Assembly (NCBI RefSeq): GCF_004339595.1
Contig: NZ_SMFU01000010.1
Coordinates: forward strand, 277,479-341,478
Source: Marinobacterium mangrovicola
GTDB taxonomy: Bacteria; Pseudomonadota; Gammaproteobacteria; Pseudomonadales; Balneatricaceae
Reading direction: 5' to 3'
Length of the DNA: 64,000 bases
Part shown: positions 63,991 to 64,000 of the stretch, in pieces
Layout of the letters: every line of letters begins with the position of its first letter
Position numbering within the stretch: the first letter of the stretch is position 1
Made by a program: the position numbers and the translations under genes
The notes under the pieces: generated by a model
Database searches by the model: none
What the model was told of the DNA's origin: nothing
Seen by the model: the letters and a program-made list of their open reading frames with translations, nothing else

Positions 63991-64000
63991 CGGTTTTCCA

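Overview
The window is a gene-dense piece of a gammaproteobacterial chromosome. Almost every gene has a close counterpart in Pseudomonas or E. coli. The gene order mixes the two in a way that suits a marine Oceanospirillales/Pseudomonadales genome (Marinobacterium or Neptunomonas-like); this placement is inferred from protein similarity and order only. I see no prophage, insertion sequence, CRISPR array or other mobile element. Non-ATG starts are frequent: TTG for cpdA, carA, ftsH, gluQ and the FecCD permease; GTG for mepK, rlmE, folP, rimP, pnp, argC and others.

Layout. 1-2.3 kb: the 3' half of nfo, then a c-di-GMP protein (EAL-CBS-GGDEF) behind a Pho-box-like promoter. 2.4-6.9 kb: nudF-yqiB-cpdA-yqiA-parE, same order as in enterics. 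7-9.3 kb: two cell-wall genes (LdtD-like transpeptidase, mepK). 9.3-21.2 kb: carA-carB-greA, yhbY (reverse), rlmE-ftsH, folP-glmM-tpiA-secG. 21.2-30.4 kb: tRNA-Leu(GAG), initiator tRNA, rimP-nusA-infB-rbfA-truB-rpsO-pnp, with leader terminators and a long stem in the pnp leader. 30.6-35.3 kb: a reverse rsuA/methyltransferase/membrane-protein operon, a tandem pterin-synthase-like gene and a thiolase.

35.5-45.7 kb (reverse) is the most interesting part: dksA-gluQ-(small cbrX-like ORF)-cbrA-cbrB-[intergenic sRNA locus]-pcnB-folK-panB-panC. This is the order known from Pseudomonas. The 620-bp gap between cbrB and pcnB holds, in order along the reverse strand, a cluster of TGTTAC/GTAACA half-sites, an IHF-like site, a canonical GG-N10-GC sigma-54 promoter and a stretch with about six A-rich AAC/AAU motifs. 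This is the architecture of CrcZ, the Hfq/Crc decoy RNA of carbon catabolite repression. The sRNA, its activator CbrB and its sensor CbrA would make a complete CbrAB-CrcZ circuit outside the genus where it is usually described.

45.9-50.8 kb: aminotransferase, Rieske protein, a heme-type FecCD permease/ATPase pair without a binding protein, and an APH-like/P-loop kinase fusion. 50.9-58.1 kb: mrcB (PBP1b) with an adjacent TPR lipoprotein resembling the PBP1b activator LpoP, then the reverse operon clc-thiE-hemL-membrane protein. 58.1-64 kb: argC, erpA behind an IscR-like operator, a reverse M23 peptidase-anmK pair, tyrS, and finally a strong stringent-type promoter and leader that almost certainly drive an rRNA operon just beyond the window, as happens after tyrZ in Pseudomonas.
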